18,240 bases of DNA from Clostridia bacterium (GTDB lineage: Bacteria > Bacillota > Clostridia > Oscillospirales > CAG-272), in the NCBI GenBank assembly GCA_900763885.1, contig CAAFLY010000228.1:1-18240 (forward strand), written 5' to 3'. The notes under the pieces were generated by a model. It did not search any database, was not told the origin of the DNA, and worked only from the letters and a program-made list of their open reading frames with translations. Made by a program: the position numbers and the translations under genes. Shown here in pieces: positions 1 to 7,045 of the stretch (position 1 is the stretch's first letter; every line of letters begins with the position of its first letter).

Positions 1-125
1 ACCAGATAGAATGCCGCGGTCAGACCGGCAAGCCCTGTGCCGATGATATACGCCGACTTCTTATCGACATCCTTCGGCTTCTCCGGGTGTGCAAATGCTT
101 CGTAGGTTCCTGCTCCGTAATACAT
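1..125 (-). CDS. ohyA: Oleate hydratase, N-terminal fragment (runs off the window)
   Basis: Oleate hydratase (myosin-cross-reactive antigen family) adds water to the cis-9 double bond of oleic acid to give 10-hydroxystearate. It is an FAD-dependent enzyme and detoxifies unsaturated fatty acids in gut bacteria. Only the first 41 codons are visible. The N-terminus begins MYYGAGTYEAFAHPEKP, closely matching the family's usual start, followed by the start of the FAD-binding Rossmann fold with GTGLAG at residues 29-34. The start at 125 is supported by GGGAGG at 132-137, six bases upstream. A promoter lies at 203-231 and a TetR regulator gene lies upstream on the same strand. The call rests on a short but distinctive stretch; the catalytic part is outside the window. 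Confidence 0.85.
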   Translation of the reverse strand, partial: MYYGAGTYEAFAHPEKPKDVDKKSAYIIGTGLAGLTAAFYL

Positions 126-137
126 AATGATCCTCCC

Positions 138-177
138 GACCGTACCGGTCTTTTGTCCGCTTCTTTATTCGGCGGAC
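138..177 (-). other. Two tandem hairpins in the ohyA 5' leader
   Basis: The ohyA leader contains two inverted repeats. One has arms GTCCGC/GCGGAC at 155-160 and 172-177 with an 11-base loop. The other has arms GACCG/CGGTC at 138-150 with a 3-base centre and directly abuts the ribosome binding site. The second could be a regulator operator or an RNA hairpin. Read on the plus strand, the first is followed by a T-rich run (180-195), so it would work as a terminator for antisense transcription leaving ohyA. Function is inferred only. Confidence 0.45.
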
Positions 178-202
178 GCTTTGTTTTTTTCTTTGTGCCT
201 AT

Positions 203-231
203 AGTATATCCTTTTTCAAACGGTTTTACAA
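203..231 (-). promoter_or_regulatory. Sigma-A-type promoter of ohyA
   Basis: On the minus strand a -35 box TTGTAA (226-231) and a -10 box TATACT (203-208) are separated by exactly 17 bases. Transcription would start near 196 and give a leader of about 70 bases before the ohyA start at 125. It lies just beyond the tetR terminator, so ohyA appears to have its own transcription unit. Confidence 0.7.
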
Positions 232-237
232 TAAACA

Positions 238-273
238 GAAAAGGCTCCGTGATAAAGGTCTTATCACAGAGCC
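238..273 (-). terminator. Rho-independent terminator after the TetR gene
   Basis: A 12-bp stem with one mismatch (arms 243-255 and 261-273, outer part GGCTC/GAGCC, inner part GTGATAA/TTATCAC) has a 5-base loop. On the minus strand it is followed by TTTTCTGTTT. It lies about 43 bases past the tetR stop codon. Confidence 0.8.
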
Positions 274-315
274 ATAAGGTGTAAAAAAACTTAGCAAAAC
301 GGGGAAAATGATGGG

Positions 316-870
316 TTATACACGGAATCGTTCCAGTGCCGGCCGGATGGAATCGCGGAGGAGTGTGGCGAGCTTTCCGACGATGGTCTCCGGCTCCTCG
401 CGCATATCGTTCCGGATCCAGTCGAGCATCAGTCCGATGAAGATGTAGCCGTAAACCTGTGCGATGAACGCTTTGTCCTCGTCGCGCACTGTGAGTCCGG
501 CGCATTCTTCCTCGATTACGCCCATGATGAGACTGTCCACAAGCGGTTTCAGATATTTCTCCACCTGTCCCTGGTCTACGCAGCGGTACACATTGAGGAT
601 AAACGGCTTATTCTCCCGAGCCGCTTCAAAAATCTGTAAAAATCCCTCCTGCCACGTGTCGTAGGTCTTTTTTTCATCGAGAGCCTTGCGTGCATCCTCC
701 AGACACGACCATTCCACCAGATCGTAAATGTCCTTGAAGTGGTAGTAGAAGGTCATGCGGTTGATCCCGCAGTCCTCCGCGATGTCATTGATGGTGATCT
801 TGGTCAGCGGCTTTTTGAGCAGCAGATTCTTGAGCGATTGTTCAAGCGCGCGTTTTGTGATCTGGGACAT
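316..870 (-). CDS. TetR/AcrR-family transcriptional regulator (DhaS-like)
   Basis: A 184-residue one-domain-plus-sensor regulator of the TetR family. The helix-turn-helix lies at about residues 24-47, with the typical motif ITINDIAEDCGINRMTFYYH followed by FKD. The rest is the ligand-binding and dimerisation part, and its pattern resembles the DhaS-like group. Two ATGs sit in tandem (873 and 870). The second is preferred because GGGAGG lies five bases before it, and MSQITKRALEQSL is the usual start of this group; the longer frame upstream overlaps the promoter. The gene precedes ohyA in the same direction, separated by a terminator and a new promoter. A role in controlling ohyA in response to fatty acids is plausible from position only. 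The specific ligand cannot be read from the sequence. Confidence 0.9.
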   Translation of the reverse strand: MSQITKRALEQSLKNLLLKKPLTKITINDIAEDCGINRMTFYYHFKDIYDLVEWSCLEDARKALDEKKTYDTWQEGFLQIFEAARENKPFILNVYRCVDQGQVEKYLKPLVDSLIMGVIEEECAGLTVRDEDKAFIAQVYGYIFIGLMLDWIRNDMREEPETIVGKLATLLRDSIRPALERFRV

Positions 871-916
871 CATAGCCTCCCTTGCATCGTTGCTGCCTTC
901 TGGCGTTTGTACCACC

Positions 917-945
917 ATTGTAGCACAGGTTTCGGAAAATTGCAA
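917..945 (-). promoter_or_regulatory. Sigma-A-type promoter of the TetR gene
   Basis: The minus strand carries TTGCAA (940-945) and TACAAT (917-922) with a 17-base spacer. The start of transcription would be near 910, about 40 bases before the chosen start codon. This also rules out the upstream in-frame ATG near 945 as the start. Confidence 0.7.
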
Positions 946-983
946 GTGTGGATTTGGAAACGGCGCAGGAAAAAACGGATGTG

Positions 984-1013
984 AAAAAGGGACTCTCGTG
1001 GGAAAGTCCCTTT
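984..1013 (-). terminator. Rho-independent terminator after the SorE-like gene
   Basis: A perfect 9-bp stem AAAGGGACT/AGTCCCTTT (986-994 and 1005-1013) with a 10-base loop is followed on the minus strand by TTTTTC. It lies about 100 bases after the stop of the dehydrogenase gene and probably ends the araB-trpS-sorE-like transcript. The rest of 871-1110 holds only this and the tetR promoter. Confidence 0.8.
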
Positions 1014-1110
1014 GGGATAGCGCAGGATGGCTCTGGCAGCATCGTGTTTTCGTGTCAAAGGCTCGTGTGGATGGACTTTGGGCGAGAAAACGGCGTGAAA
1101 TCCGATTTTT

Positions 1111-2388
1111 TTATCTGTCCGCCAGCTCAAGCACACGGCGCTCCGCTTCCGGACACCACAGACCGCCCGCGTTTTTGCAGATCCGATCGAGGTCAGCGAA
1201 CAGCTCGCCAAGCTCTGTACCGTGATGCTCTTCTGCAGCCTTGCCGAAGTCCTCGATGGCGGTCAGCGGCAGGCAGATGTGCGTGTAGATGAGCTTTTTG
1301 CCGCCCTTGATCTCCGGCAGATGCTTGGTCGTCTCGGCAACGGCATCCAGACCGCCGATATGGGTGATCATGCCCGCCGGATTGATCTTCTTTTCGCTCA
1401 TCAGCTGGATGGACTCACGCATATCGTCCGTGTTGCCGCCCGACGTGCCGACGATATGGGTCGCACCGTAGTGGACGTTGTAGAAATTGAACATTGCGGA
1501 GAACTGCGGATTGGTCGGACCTGCGAAGAAGTTCAGACAGCCGTCCCGTGCCAGCAGTGCGTCGCCCATCTCGACCACGGGCTTCACGGGTGCGTATACG
1601 AACACATCGTCAAAGCCCTCGCCGTCGGTCAGCGCACGGATCGCTTCCACGGGATCACCGACCGCGTTTGTGTTCATGTATACGAGCTTTACGCCGTGTG
1701 CCGCAGCATCCTCGACGGTGGTCAGCTCGGCGGCTCTGGCGAGACGTGCCTCGTCGATGTCGGTGATGACAAGCAGGCGAGGGGGATTGCCGCCGTGGAT
1801 CGCGTAATCCGCGCAGCCCAGACCCATAGGACCTGCGCCGGCCAGGATCGACATGTTGCCTCTCGGCTTGCAGCCCATCGTATGCTCATATACGCCGGGC
1901 TTGCCGTGGTAATTCGCATGGAAGCCGCCGACGATGCAGCTCATAGGCTCGGTCAGGCTGCCGTAGAAGTAGGCGTCGCCGTCATAAGGCAGGAGACAGC
2001 CGCAGAGCATGACCTCCTCCGGAATGATGACATAGGTCGCGTCGCCGCCGATGTGCGGGTAGGAGTATCCGGGAGAGAACAGGGAGCCCTTGTAGTTGAG
2101 CGCGGGCTGGATCACGAATTTGTCGCCCGGCTTGAACTGATCCTGCCACTTTGCGCCGACCTCGACGATGTAGCCGCAGAATTCGTGACCGATGATGACC
2201 GGGTTGTCCGCAACGTCGTTCGGCACTCTTTTGTGATCCGCGCCCTGAGACGTCGCCTTGTAGGAGGACATACAGATGCTGTCGGAGACTACGTATGCGA
2301 GGATCTCCCCCTCTTCGATCGGCGGAAGTTCAAACTCCTCCATCCGCAGGTCCATTTTGCCATATAATCTGACTGCTTTGGTTTTCAT
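1111..2388 (-). CDS. Zinc-dependent medium-chain dehydrogenase, SorE-like (L-sorbose-1-phosphate reductase family)
   Basis: A 425-residue cytosolic medium-chain alcohol dehydrogenase-type oxidoreductase. Catalytic zinc ligands are visible: Cys39 in SDSICMSS, His68 with Glu69 in IIGHEFCG, and Glu147 in LTEPMSC. The NAD(P)-binding Rossmann motif is GAGPMGLG at 184-191, with acidic residues at the end of the second strand (TDID, 209-212). The four-cysteine structural zinc lobe of classic alcohol dehydrogenases is absent. The overall sequence and length resemble the SorE group, whose founding member interconverts L-sorbose 1-phosphate and D-glucitol 6-phosphate, but the substrate here is unproven. 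A GAGG sits about ten bases before the start. It follows trpS by 48 bp with no convincing promoter between, and araB further upstream suggests sugar or polyol use. Confidence 0.85.
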   Translation of the reverse strand: MKTKAVRLYGKMDLRMEEFELPPIEEGEILAYVVSDSICMSSYKATSQGADHKRVPNDVADNPVIIGHEFCGYIVEVGAKWQDQFKPGDKFVIQPALNYKGSLFSPGYSYPHIGGDATYVIIPEEVMLCGCLLPYDGDAYFYGSLTEPMSCIVGGFHANYHGKPGVYEHTMGCKPRGNMSILAGAGPMGLGCADYAIHGGNPPRLLVITDIDEARLARAAELTTVEDAAAHGVKLVYMNTNAVGDPVEAIRALTDGEGFDDVFVYAPVKPVVEMGDALLARDGCLNFFAGPTNPQFSAMFNFYNVHYGATHIVGTSGGNTDDMRESIQLMSEKKINPAGMITHIGGLDAVAETTKHLPEIKGGKKLIYTHICLPLTAIEDFGKAAEEHHGTELGELFADLDRICKNAGGLWCPEAERRVLELADR

Positions 2389-2436
2389 GTTTTTCTAACC
2401 TCTTTATATGAAATGTAGGATTTTCGTATTGCGGTG

Positions 2437-3441
2437 TTACCGGGGCAGCTCTACGAAGCCGATTTTGCGGTAGACCTTGGACATCGTGCGTCTTGCCATG
2501 TATGCCGCTGCCTCCGCGCCCTCCTTCATGATCGATTCAAGATATGCCTTGTCCGCGGAAAGACGCGCGAATTCACTCTGTACGCCGGAGAGCGCATCCG
2601 CGCACGCTTCACCGACCGCCAGCTTGAAATCGCCATAACCGACGCCGGAGAATTCGCGTTCGATCTCGTCCATGGACCTGCCGGTGAACGCGCCGTAGAT
2701 GGACATCAGGTTCGTGATGCCGTCCTTGCCTTCTCCGCGGCAGATCTCGGAGCCGGAATCCGTGACCGCGCGCTTGAATTTGCGGATGATCACATCGCGG
2801 GGATCAAGAATGCGCACCACGGCGTTTTCGTTTTCGTCGGATTTGGACATCTTTTTGGTCGGATCGGCAAGAGACATGATCTTCGCCGTCGTTGTCGGAA
2901 TGTATCCGTCCGGGACCACAAATGTCTCGCCGTATACCTGATTGAACCGTTCCGCGATGTTGCGCGCCAGCTCCAGATGCTGCTTCTGATCCACGCCGAC
3001 CGGGACAAGCTCTGTCTGATAAAGGAGAATATCCGCCGCCATCAGTGCGGGATATGTGAACAGTCCGGCGTTGATGTTGTCGGCGTTTTTCGCGCTCTTG
3101 TCCTTAAACTGCGTCATGCGGGAGAGCTCGCCGAACATCGTGTAGCAGTCGAGGATCCAACCAAGCTCCGCGTGTGCGGGTACGTGGCTCTGGACAAAGA
3201 GAATGTTCTTCTCCGGATCGAGTCCGCACGCCAAATACAGCGCCAGCGTGTCGTAGGTCCTTTTCCGCAGCTCAGCCGGATTCTGGCGCACCGTGATCGC
3301 GTGTTCGTTTACGACGCAGTAGAGACAGCAGTATTCATCGGAGAATGCGCTGAAATTCTTGATCGCGCCGAGATAGTTGCCGATGGTCAGGCTGCCGGAC
3401 GGCTGAACACCCGAAAACACGACCTTTTTATCCTTGAACAT
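2437..3441 (-). CDS. trpS: Tryptophanyl-tRNA synthetase
   Basis: A class Ic aminoacyl-tRNA synthetase that charges tRNA-Trp with tryptophan in the cytosol. The length, 334 residues, is that of bacterial TrpS. The HIGH-type signature appears as TIGN at residues 19-22 within PSGSLTIGNYLGA, the KMSKS loop is exact at 197-201, and the conserved VGVDQKQHLELARNIAERFN stretch lies at 148-167. AGAGGTG lies about seven bases before the start. It lies 38 bp after araB and 48 bp before the SorE-like gene, an odd place for a housekeeping gene. No T-box motif was found in the preceding gap or in the araB leader, so tryptophan-responsive control is not evident. Confidence 0.97.
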   Translation of the reverse strand: MFKDKKVVFSGVQPSGSLTIGNYLGAIKNFSAFSDEYCCLYCVVNEHAITVRQNPAELRKRTYDTLALYLACGLDPEKNILFVQSHVPAHAELGWILDCYTMFGELSRMTQFKDKSAKNADNINAGLFTYPALMAADILLYQTELVPVGVDQKQHLELARNIAERFNQVYGETFVVPDGYIPTTTAKIMSLADPTKKMSKSDENENAVVRILDPRDVIIRKFKRAVTDSGSEICRGEGKDGITNLMSIYGAFTGRSMDEIEREFSGVGYGDFKLAVGEACADALSGVQSEFARLSADKAYLESIMKEGAEAAAYMARRTMSKVYRKIGFVELPR

Positions 3442-3479
3442 AAAAATACACCTCTATCTGTTCTTTTTTGAAATCGATT

Positions 3480-5171
3480 CTATAGCTCTGTCCGCGCCGG
3501 ATGACGGCTCTCCCGGATCGCACGCAGTCGTTTCATCACATTGTTTTCGCCTCTGCCGAAATAATCGTGCAGGAGCAGATATTCCGCGTACAGCGCGTTG
3601 TACACCCTTGTCTTTGCGGGATCATGGCGGTACACCACATCGGTCAGGCGACCCATGGCGGCGGACGCCTCGTTGACGGTGGCGTATCCCCTCTCTCCCG
3701 CGGCAGTCGCGCCGAATATCGCAGCCCCAAGCGCACTGGAGCCGCCTGCGATTCGGATATCCATCCCCAGCACATCGGCGTACAGCTGCATCACAAACGG
3801 ACTCTTCTCCGCTATGCCGCCGGTCGCGATGAATTCCTCCACCGGAACGCCGTTTTCGCGGAAATTTTCAACAATCTTTCGGGTGCCGAATGCGGTCGCC
3901 TCCACCAGCGCGCGGTAGATCTCCTCCGCACGGGTCGTGAGGGTCATTCCAATGAGTAGCCCGGACAGATCCGCGTCCACGAGCACCGAACGATTGCCGT
4001 TCCACCAGTCCAGGGCGATCAGTCCCGTTTCTCCCGGATACAGCCGCTCCGCCTTTTCGGAAAGGAGCGCGATGACAGACAGATTCCGTTCCGCCGCTTC
4101 TCTCCTGTACGATTCCGGCGTGATGTGGTCCGCAGCCCATGCAAAATGGTCGCCGACACAGCACTGTCCCGCTTCAAATCCGTAGAGTCCCGGCATCATT
4201 CCGTCCCGTACAAATCCGCTCGCACCCGGCACCGGATGGCCAAACGATTCCATGAGCATGTGGCACGAAGAGGTTCCCATGATGGCAAGGAGCTGCCCGG
4301 AGCGGTGGACTCCGGCGGCAGGTACGGCGGCATGACCGTCAATCACCGCGACCGATACCGCGCAGTCTGTGGTCAGGCCGGTTTTCGCTGCCCATTCCGG
4401 CGTGAGATACCCGGCGCGGCTCCCGATCGGCTGAACTGGCAGGTGCGCGCCCCATTTTTCCGCGGCGACGTTTTGAAGACCCGGCTCCAGTGCGGCTAAG
4501 AACGCCGGAGAGGGATAACCATCGTCGGTGTACAGGCCCTTGTAGCCCGTCATGCAGGAGTTGCGCGTCTGCCTTCCGGTGAGCTGCCAGACGATCCAGT
4601 CGCCTGCTTCCACGAAAAAGTCCGCCGCTTCGTATACCGCGGGAGCCTCCGTATACAGCTCCATCGTTTTGGGTAGAAGCCATTCGCTGGAGATTTTCCC
4701 GCCGTAGACATCCAGCCATTCCTCGCCCCGTTCTTTCGCCAGTGCGTTGACCCGGTTGGCATACGGCTGTGCGGCATGATGCTTCCACAGCTTGACATAT
4801 GCGTGAAAATCGGCGGCAAATGCGGCATTGCGGCAGAGTGGGACCCCGTTTTTATAGACCGGCAGCGGTGAACACGCGGTGAAATCGATACCCAGTCCGA
4901 CAATCGCGGCGGGATCCACGCCGGTGTCCGCAAGCAGACGGGGGATCGTGCGGCAGACGACCTCTATGTAATCGTCCGGATGCTGCAGGGCATACTCTCC
5001 GGGCAGCCTTTTGGATACACCGGGACACGGCTCGAACGTATCGTCCATCACACCGTGCGTATATTCATACACGGCACTGGCGATTTCCGCACCGTCCGAC
5101 AGCCGACAAAGCAGTGCGCGGCCGGACAGGGTACCGAAGTCCAGGCCAATGGCATAACGTTCCGAAAGCAT
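3480..5171 (-). CDS. araB: Ribulokinase (FGGY-family carbohydrate kinase)
   Basis: A 563-residue kinase, the standard AraB length, that phosphorylates L-ribulose (and related ketopentoses) to the 5-phosphate in arabinose breakdown. The ATP-binding phosphate-1 motif DFGTLSGRA is at residues 11-19, GIDFTAC at 94-100, the AraB-typical YGGKISSEW at 156-164, and the C-terminal FGGY signature around GGIAEKS at 451-457, followed by AGGSSALGAAIFGA. GGGAGGTG lies four bases before the start codon at 5171. No araA or araD is in the window, so the substrate is assigned from the family; with a SorE-like neighbour another ketose is possible. Transcription probably begins at 5402 and the leader contains an 88-bp MITE copy. 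Confidence 0.92.
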   Translation of the reverse strand: MLSERYAIGLDFGTLSGRALLCRLSDGAEIASAVYEYTHGVMDDTFEPCPGVSKRLPGEYALQHPDDYIEVVCRTIPRLLADTGVDPAAIVGLGIDFTACSPLPVYKNGVPLCRNAAFAADFHAYVKLWKHHAAQPYANRVNALAKERGEEWLDVYGGKISSEWLLPKTMELYTEAPAVYEAADFFVEAGDWIVWQLTGRQTRNSCMTGYKGLYTDDGYPSPAFLAALEPGLQNVAAEKWGAHLPVQPIGSRAGYLTPEWAAKTGLTTDCAVSVAVIDGHAAVPAAGVHRSGQLLAIMGTSSCHMLMESFGHPVPGASGFVRDGMMPGLYGFEAGQCCVGDHFAWAADHITPESYRREAAERNLSVIALLSEKAERLYPGETGLIALDWWNGNRSVLVDADLSGLLIGMTLTTRAEEIYRALVEATAFGTRKIVENFRENGVPVEEFIATGGIAEKSPFVMQLYADVLGMDIRIAGGSSALGAAIFGATAAGERGYATVNEASAAMGRLTDVVYRHDPAKTRVYNALYAEYLLLHDYFGRGENNVMKRLRAIRESRHPARTEL

Positions 5172-5205
5172 GATGCACCTCCCTCTGACAAGACGCTGAT
5201 TCTAA

Positions 5206-5293
5206 GGAACCTCTGAATAAATCGGATTTTTGCGATAAAAGGCTAAAATATAAGGGCTTTTATTGCAAAAATAACCTTAAATCAGAGGCTTCC
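5206..5293. mobile_element. 88-bp MITE-like element, copy 1
   Basis: A non-coding 88-bp element bounded by GGAACCTCTGA and TCAGAGGCTTCC, which are inverted repeats with one base inserted. It is flanked by a direct repeat TAA (5203-5205 and 5294-5296). Inside, TTTTTGCGATAAAAG pairs with CTTTTATTGCAAAAA, so the whole element can fold into a long hairpin. A second copy, in reverse orientation, lies at 8181-8268 and differs at only four of 88 positions. There is no coding capacity, so movement would depend on a transposase supplied elsewhere. The parent insertion sequence family is not recognised. Confidence 0.88.
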
Positions 5294-5379
5294 TAATGGA
5301 TTCTCGCGTGGAAAGACCGTATACACACTGGGCCTTTGCGCGAAAAAACCGATGGATGCAATGTGTCGACAGACAAAAC

Positions 5380-5399
5380 GATTTTTGGATGCAAAAATC
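5380..5399 (-). other. Hairpin at the 5' end of the araB transcript
   Basis: A perfect 8-bp stem GATTTTTG/CAAAAATC (5380-5387 and 5392-5399) with a 4-base loop. With the predicted start of transcription near 5402 it would be the first structure in the araB mRNA, where 5' hairpins can slow decay. It is AT-rich, so the stem is only moderately stable. Confidence 0.45.
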
Positions 5400-5408
5400 A
5401 TATGATAC

Positions 5409-5437
5409 ATTATACCGTAAGTAACCCGGGAAGTCAA
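5409..5437 (-). promoter_or_regulatory. Strong sigma-A-type promoter for araB-trpS-sorE-like
   Basis: The minus strand has TTGACT (5432-5437), a 17-base spacer and a perfect TATAAT (5409-5414), the best promoter in the window. It faces araB with a leader of about 230 bases. It is back-to-back with the sigma-factor promoter at 5510-5538, so 5172-5576 is a divergent control region. Confidence 0.8.
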
Positions 5438-5509
5438 GCGTTTTCGATGGAAAATGGGAGGCTTGTGCGCCATACACGGAAAGTTTTCAGACAGAATTCG
5501 TCTGCTGTC

Positions 5510-5538
5510 TTGCAAAAACAACAAATATCGGGTATAAT
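5510..5538 (+). promoter_or_regulatory. Sigma-A-type promoter of the sigma-factor operon
   Basis: TTGCAA (5510-5515), a 17-base spacer and a perfect TATAAT (5533-5538). Transcription would begin near 5545. Just upstream, CAGAC/GTCTG (5488-5504) forms a short inverted repeat that could be an operator. The promoter looks like a housekeeping one, not an obvious self-recognised ECF promoter. Confidence 0.75.
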
Positions 5539-5576
5539 AATACACAAATATGGATCAAAGGGAGGCCGGTGTATGT

Positions 5577-6137
5577 ATGACGGATGAAGCGGCGTATCGG
5601 CAATACCTGATGGGCGACGCAAGCGGGATCGAGATGCTTGTCGAAAAGTACGGCGACGCGCTGATTCTGTATCTCTGCCGATACATCGGAGACAGGCACG
5701 AGGCGGAGGATCTCATGATCGAGACGTTCGCGCGGCTGCTCGCACGGGAGAGAGACATCACCGGAGAGGGCGGATTCAAGGCGTATTTGTTCCGGATCGC
5801 ACGTAACCTCGCCCTGCGCCATCGGACGCGGTGTCGGATCGCGACCGTGCCGTTTGACGAATTGCCTGTCGAGATATGCGGAGAACCAAATGCGGAAGGT
5901 GGGGTACTGCAGACCGAGCGGAAACGACAGCTCCACGATGCCATGGCGAAGCTGAAGCCTGAATACCGCGAGGCACTGTATCTCGTCTACTTTGAGAATA
6001 TGCGTTATCGGGAGGCGGGGCAGGTCCTCCACAAAACCGAGGCGCAGATGACCAACCTCGTGCATCGTGCCAAAAATCGGCTTCGGGAAATTTTGGAAAG
6101 GGAAGGATTTACATATGGAGACGCGGACGACCTCTGA
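5577..6137 (+). CDS. Sigma-70 family RNA polymerase sigma factor, ECF-like
   Basis: A 186-residue alternative sigma factor with only the two essential domains. Region 2 is at about 17-85, with AEDLMIETFARLL at 43-55 and FKAYLFRIARNLALRHRTR at 67-85. Region 4 is at about 117-172, with LKPEYREALYLVYFENMRYREAGQ and a helix-turn-helix ending LVHRAKNRLREIL. The start at 5577 (MTDEAAYRQYL) is preferred because an in-frame ATG at 5550 lies only a few bases after the predicted transcription start. GGGAGG (5560-5565) precedes it by 11 bases. It is first in a four-gene overlapping operon with two membrane proteins and a PrsW protease. The organisation suggests that its activity is held at the membrane until a signal triggers proteolysis; its target genes are unknown. 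Confidence 0.92.
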   Translation: MTDEAAYRQYLMGDASGIEMLVEKYGDALILYLCRYIGDRHEAEDLMIETFARLLARERDITGEGGFKAYLFRIARNLALRHRTRCRIATVPFDELPVEICGEPNAEGGVLQTERKRQLHDAMAKLKPEYREALYLVYFENMRYREAGQVLHKTEAQMTNLVHRAKNRLREILEREGFTYGDADDL

Positions 6138-6444
6138 ACGGACGGCGGCGATTCTTCGGCGGTGCGCGAAAATCCGGGCGCGTCGTATACGGCGGCGAAT
6201 GGTGCTTTCCTACGCGCTCTGCCTCTGCATCGTCGTGGGACTCGGGTGCTATGTGGCGGCACTGCCATTCTCCGGCGCGGTTTTGCCGCCTGAAAACGGT
6301 GGATTTGCCGGAATCACCACGGATACGGCGGTGGTTGGCTGTGTGACGGTTGGGGTTCTATCGTTTTTGCTCGGCATATGTGTGACGGTGCTTGCCATAC
6401 GGTACAGACGGCGGCAGGATAAGGGGAAACGGAATGGGGATTGA
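6115..6444 (+). CDS. Small two-helix membrane protein, possible membrane anchor or inhibitor of the sigma factor
   Basis: A 109-residue protein of no recognised family. The N-terminal 29 residues are strongly basic (RARRIRRR at 21-28), followed by a membrane helix at about 30-50, a short outside loop of about 20 residues, a second helix at about 72-95, and a basic tail (RYRRRQDKGKR). Both ends should be in the cytoplasm. Its start overlaps the sigma gene by 23 bp and its end overlaps the next gene by 11 bp, so translation is probably coupled. Position suggests an anti-sigma role, but there is no zinc-binding anti-sigma motif and the cytoplasmic part is very short. GGAAGGA lies eight bases before the chosen start. 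A paralogue with the same layout lies at 7811-8128. Confidence 0.82.
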   Translation: METRTTSERTAAILRRCAKIRARRIRRRMVLSYALCLCIVVGLGCYVAALPFSGAVLPPENGGFAGITTDTAVVGCVTVGVLSFLLGICVTVLAIRYRRRQDKGKRNGD

Positions 6445-7045
6445 ACTTGCGGATAACGTGTTCCAGACGGTAATTCTGCTCCTGTGTGCCGCCATAACGG
6501 TATTCCACGCATTGCGAAGCGGTAGGAAATCGCTCTGGATCCTTGCCTTCGCCTATGTCTCGTTTGGGCTGGGAACCTTATACTATGTCCTGCATCTCGC
6601 GCTGGTCGGCCATGTGCCGCAGGTGTTCTACGTGGCGGAGAGCTCATGGCTGGCGTCACATCTGTTCATTCTCTCCCTACAGCTCTCTCACGCGGAGAGA
6701 ATCCATGTAGATTTCGCGCCGATTCCGGCAATTTGCGCGGTATTGGCAGCAGCCTGTGCCGTGGTATTCGGGGCATTCGGACCGTCTGTCTTTATGGAGG
6801 GGTGTTATGCCATCGTCGCCGGTGCCGGGGTATATCTGTCGCTCTGGCGGATCCTGCGAAAATCGGGCGCCAAAAACAGCGCGGTCTGTCTGCTGCTTGT
6901 CCCGCTGCTGCAGATTCTGCTGTATACCGTCTCCGAGTTTACGAAGGACTACTCCCGCTTCAGCCTGTATTACGCGGTGGACATCCTGCTGACGGCGGAT
7001 CTTGCGGCATTGCTGCCGATTTTTTATCGGGAGGAGCGCGTATGA
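6434..7045 (+). CDS. Predicted seven-helix integral membrane protein of unknown function
   Basis: A 203-residue hydrophobic protein. Seven membrane helices can be seen at roughly residues 9-27, 33-57, 66-85, 94-114, 121-140, 147-168 and 178-198. The basic loop HALRSGRKS after the first helix points to an outside N-terminus and inside C-terminus, as in 7TM sensors. No soluble signalling domain follows and no catalytic motif is seen. The start at 6434 follows AGGGG by seven bases and overlaps the preceding gene by 11 bp. The stop overlaps the PrsW start in GTATGA. A sensor or scaffold role for the sigma and PrsW circuit is a guess from position and topology. Confidence 0.85.
   Translation: MGIELADNVFQTVILLLCAAITVFHALRSGRKSLWILAFAYVSFGLGTLYYVLHLALVGHVPQVFYVAESSWLASHLFILSLQLSHAERIHVDFAPIPAICAVLAAACAVVFGAFGPSVFMEGCYAIVAGAGVYLSLWRILRKSGAKNSAVCLLLVPLLQILLYTVSEFTKDYSRFSLYYAVDILLTADLAALLPIFYREERV

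Noticed and set aside
1222..2367. A 381-codon plus-strand frame over the SorE-like gene, and similar frames over trpS (2434-3471) and araB
   Set aside because: They are shadows of well-supported minus-strand genes with conserved motifs and ribosome binding sites.
5172..5402. A T-box or riboswitch in the leader ahead of araB and trpS
   Set aside because: No T-box sequence or other known riboswitch core was found; the leader is largely the MITE and a simple hairpin.
5573..5587. A five-codon frame (ATG to TGA) overlapping the sigma start, better spaced to the ribosome binding site than the sigma ATG
   Set aside because: Too short to support as a gene; it might affect translation of the sigma gene but nothing else supports that.
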